A model generated the notes under the pieces. The model was not told where the DNA came from. It did not search any database and saw nothing but the letters and a program-made list of their open reading frames with translations. DNA of 64,000 bases from Bacteroidales bacterium M8. GTDB lineage: Bacteria; Bacteroidota; Bacteroidia; Bacteroidales; Muribaculaceae. Positions 61,793-64,000 of this stretch are shown here, one piece after another. Both the position numbers and the translations under genes were made by a program. The DNA lies in contig LUJS01000004.1 of assembly GCA_001689495.1 (NCBI GenBank), positions 16,620 through 80,619 of the forward strand, written 5' to 3'. Numbering within the stretch: the stretch's first letter is position 1; each line of letters begins with the position of its first letter.

Positions 61793-62698
61793 ATGAAACC
61801 CACACTCTTTGTGCTCGCAGCCGGCATGGGCTCGCGCTATGGAGGCCTCAAGCAGCTCGACCCCCTCGGCCCTCAGGGCCAGACCATCATGGACTATTCG
61901 ATCTATGACGCCATTCAGGCTGGATTCGGCAAGGTGGTCTTTGTGATCCGCAAGGATTTCGAGCAGGAATTCCGCGACAAGATCATCTCAAAATACGAGG
62001 GCCACGTGCCCGTCGAGGTCGTGTTCCAGTCGACCGACAAGCTCCCCGAGGGCTATGCATGTCCCGCCGACCGCACCAAGCCTTGGGGCACCAACCACGC
62101 CGTGCTGATGGGCAAGGACGTGATCAAGGAGCCCTTTGCCGTCATCAACGCCGACGACTTCTATGGCCGTGACGCATTCCGCGTCATCGCCGAAGACCTG
62201 ATGCGTCCCCGCGACCGCAAGGGCGACTACTCGATGGTAGGATTCCGCGTGGGCAACACCATGACCGAGAACGGCTCGGTATCGCGCGGCGTATGCTCGA
62301 AGGGCGAGGACGGCAACCTGACCGGCGTCGTCGAGCGCACATCCATCGCATACGCTCCCGACGGCAGCATATTCTTCGTAGACGAGGAGGGCAAGGAGCA
62401 GAAACTCGACCCGATGACCCCCGTGTCGATGAACCTCTGGGGCTTCACTCCCGACTATTTCGACTATTCGGAGAGAGAGTTCAAGAAATTCCTCGACAAG
62501 GACCTCGAGACACCCAAGGCCGAGTTCTTCATCCCCCTGTGCATCGACACCCTGATCCACTCGGGCGAGGCCACCGTCAAGGTGCTCGACACCGACTCGC
62601 GCTGGTTTGGCGTGACATACTCGGCCGACCGTCCCGGCGTCGTCGAGAAGTTCGCCCAACTGCACAAGGACGGCGTCTATCCAGACAAGATGTTCTGA
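61793..62698 (+). CDS. Sugar nucleotidyltransferase of the gal operon
   Basis: A 301-residue nucleotidyltransferase with the N-terminal Rossmann signature LFVLAAGMGSRYGGLKQL and the metal-binding Asp in VINADDFYGRDAF. It resembles NTP-transferase (GT-A-like) enzymes that join a nucleotide to a sugar-1-phosphate. Its place between galM and galK, where galT is often found, suggests it may act on galactose-1-phosphate; this is inference. The activating nucleotide is unknown. It starts 27 bases after galM. Confidence 0.8.
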   Translation: MKPTLFVLAAGMGSRYGGLKQLDPLGPQGQTIMDYSIYDAIQAGFGKVVFVIRKDFEQEFRDKIISKYEGHVPVEVVFQSTDKLPEGYACPADRTKPWGTNHAVLMGKDVIKEPFAVINADDFYGRDAFRVIAEDLMRPRDRKGDYSMVGFRVGNTMTENGSVSRGVCSKGEDGNLTGVVERTSIAYAPDGSIFFVDEEGKEQKLDPMTPVSMNLWGFTPDYFDYSEREFKKFLDKDLETPKAEFFIPLCIDTLIHSGEATVKVLDTDSRWFGVTYSADRPGVVEKFAQLHKDGVYPDKMF

Positions 62699-62734
62699 AA
62701 ACCCGACAAACCAACACACTCTTACCCCATAATC

Positions 62735-63877
62735 ATGGAACTGAAAAACAAAATCGAGAAAGCCTTCGAGGAGAACTTCGGCGGCAAGGGCACGGTCTAT
62801 GCCTCGGCCGGCCGCATCAACCTCATCGGCGAGCACACCGACTATAACGGCGGCTTCGTATTTCCCGGCGCCATCGACAAGGTCATCATGGCCGACATCC
62901 GCGCCAACGGCACCGACAAGGTCAACGTATATTCGATCGACCTCGGCGAGAAATCGACCTTCGGCCTGACCGAGGAGGAGGCCCCCGAGCAGCAGTGGGC
63001 ACGCTATATCTTCGGCGTATGCCGCGAGACAATCAAGCGCGGATTCACCGTCAAGGGCTTTGACGCCGTGTTTGCGGGCAACGTGCCTCTGGGCGCGGGC
63101 CTCAGCTCGTCGGCAGCTCTCGAGTCGTGCTTCGCATACGCGATGAACGACATGTTCAACGACAACGCCATTCCCAAGTTCGAGCTTGCCAAGATAGGCC
63201 AGTCGACCGAGCACAACTATTGCGGCGTCAACTGCGGCATCATGGACCAGTTTGCATCGGTGTTCGGCAAGAAGGACAACCTGATACGTCTGGACTGCCG
63301 CTCGCTCGAATACGAGTACTTCCCCTTCAAGATAGACGGCTACAAGCTCGTTCTGGTCGACTCCGTGGTCAAGCACGAGCTCGTAGACTCGCCCTATAAC
63401 AAACGCCGCCAGTCGTGCGAGCGCGTGGCCAAGCGTCTGGGCATCGAGACCTTGCGCGACGCCGAGATGGCCGACCTCGAGGCCGTCAAGGCCGACATCA
63501 GCGCCGAGGACTACATGCGCGCCAAGTTTGTCATCGAGGAGAAGGAGCGTGTGCTCGACGTGTGCGACGCCCTCAACCGCGGCGACATCGACACCGTAGG
63601 CAAGATGATGTACGAGACCCACCGCGGCCTGTCCAAGGACTATGAGGTATCGTGCGAGGAGCTCGACTATCTCAACGACATCGCCAAGGAGTGCGGCGTG
63701 ACCGGATCGCGCATCATGGGCGGCGGCTTTGGCGGCTGCACCATCAACCTCGTTGCCGACGACAAGTATGATCACTTCATCGCCATGGCCCGCGAGAAGT
63801 TCAACGCCAAATATGGCCACGAGCCCAAGATCTATGACGTCATCATCTCTGACGGCGCCCGCAAGATTGAGGATTAA
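62735..63877 (+). CDS. galK: Galactokinase
   Basis: A 380-residue GHMP-family kinase phosphorylating galactose at C1. The galactokinase signature GRINLIGEHTDYNGGFV (starting near residue 28), the ATP loop NVPLGAGLSSSAALE, and the C-terminal GSRIMGGGFGGCTINLV are complete. The catalytic Asp lies in NCGIMDQFASVFG. It begins 36 bases after the nucleotidyltransferase. A strong terminator follows after a short repeat array. Confidence 0.97.
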   Translation: MELKNKIEKAFEENFGGKGTVYASAGRINLIGEHTDYNGGFVFPGAIDKVIMADIRANGTDKVNVYSIDLGEKSTFGLTEEEAPEQQWARYIFGVCRETIKRGFTVKGFDAVFAGNVPLGAGLSSSAALESCFAYAMNDMFNDNAIPKFELAKIGQSTEHNYCGVNCGIMDQFASVFGKKDNLIRLDCRSLEYEYFPFKIDGYKLVLVDSVVKHELVDSPYNKRRQSCERVAKRLGIETLRDAEMADLEAVKADISAEDYMRAKFVIEEKERVLDVCDALNRGDIDTVGKMMYETHRGLSKDYEVSCEELDYLNDIAKECGVTGSRIMGGGFGGCTINLVADDKYDHFIAMAREKFNAKYGHEPKIYDVIISDGARKIED

Positions 63878-63940
63878 TGCTTAATTCTTAATGCACAATT
63901 CATAATGCATAATGCATAATTGAATGCTTAATGCCTAATG
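63878..63940 (+). repeat. TTAATGC-type heptad array after galK
   Basis: Degenerate seven-base units (TTAATGC, TTAATTC, ATAATGC) in a row, starting within the stop codon region of galK. It differs from the GGTTAT arrays but occupies the same kind of place. Confidence 0.75.
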
Positions 63941-63972
63941 ACGGGGCGGTCGTTCTGACCGCCCCGTTTTTT
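63941..63972 (+). terminator. Rho-independent terminator of gal operon
   Basis: CGGGGCGGTC and GACCGCCCCG form a 10-bp stem around GTTCT, followed by six T. Confidence 0.92.
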
Positions 63973-64000
63973 GGGGCATGGTAAAAAACCTGTGTAGATG

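Noticed and set aside
61988..63820. 610-residue open frame on the minus strand
   Set aside because: It is antisense to galK and the nucleotidyltransferase, both unmistakable; composition is frame noise.
1..64000. tRNA or rRNA genes, IS elements, prophage
   Set aside because: No cloverleaf-like or rRNA-like stretch, transposase, integrase or phage structural gene was recognised on either strand.

Overview
The window is chromosomal DNA of a GC-rich member of the Bacteroidales, and a Muribaculaceae-like gut or host-associated bacterium is the best guess. The evidence is the gene content (DUF6242, DUF6089/PorG-like, DUF4493 and PCMD-domain proteins, NspC, GH95 fucosidase, the uppS-bamA-ompH-ompH order) and repeated promoters of the Bacteroidetes type (a TAnnTTTG box at about -7, in several cases with a TTG/TTTG box 20-21 bases upstream). 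The taxonomy is inference. No rRNA, tRNA, insertion sequence, prophage or CRISPR array was seen.

Layout. 1-8052 (minus) is an envelope-biogenesis block: DUF6242 lipoprotein, PorG-like protein, uppS, bamA, two OmpH/Skp chaperones and an LptF/LptG permease cut by the left edge. 8238-10652 (minus) holds a LysR regulator, a split ThrE-type exporter and a small membrane protein. 10758-13046 is a secreted GH95 fucosidase. 13104-19841 (minus) is the most unusual part: five tightly packed genes encoding a small orphan protein, a 1208-residue membrane-anchored Sel1-like protein, a lipoprotein, a CARF-HEPN (Csx1/TIGR02221) ribonuclease and a 126-residue protein that may be a small CARF-like ring nuclease. 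It sits 20 bases behind ychF, with no cas genes or CRISPR array in the window.

19862-29511 continues with ychF, a YoeB/YefM toxin-antitoxin pair, a BASS transporter, a Crp/Fnr regulator, and a minus-strand operon uvrD-nspC-glycosyltransferase-lipoprotein-radC. 29512-35591 contains a C69 dipeptidase (divergent from uvrD across a duplicated inverted promoter), aquaporin, YpfJ protease, UDP-sugar dehydrogenase and an M48 protease. 35721-43810 is mostly housekeeping: YkvA, an amino-acid antiporter, FeSOD, an AspT-like transporter, RNase Z, formyl-THF cyclo-ligase, an S41 protease and dCMP deaminase.

44261-50292 (plus) is a three-gene cluster of large lipoproteins with related N-terminal halves (DUF4493), two ending in PCMD domains. 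50293-51405 has a strongly structured GC-rich region, guaD and a tiny lipoprotein. 51425-56080 (minus) is a four-gene envelope operon: a BamA/TamA-like protein, a phosphoethanolamine transferase, a DUF3943 protein and a PCMD protein. 56390-59917 carries pyrBI, a flavin reductase and glyA. 60719-63877 is galM, a nucleotidyltransferase and galK, with no galT in view.

Short GGTTAT-type repeat arrays follow three stop codons (lysR, ugd, pyrI), always in the same orientation to the upstream gene. A different heptad array follows galK.
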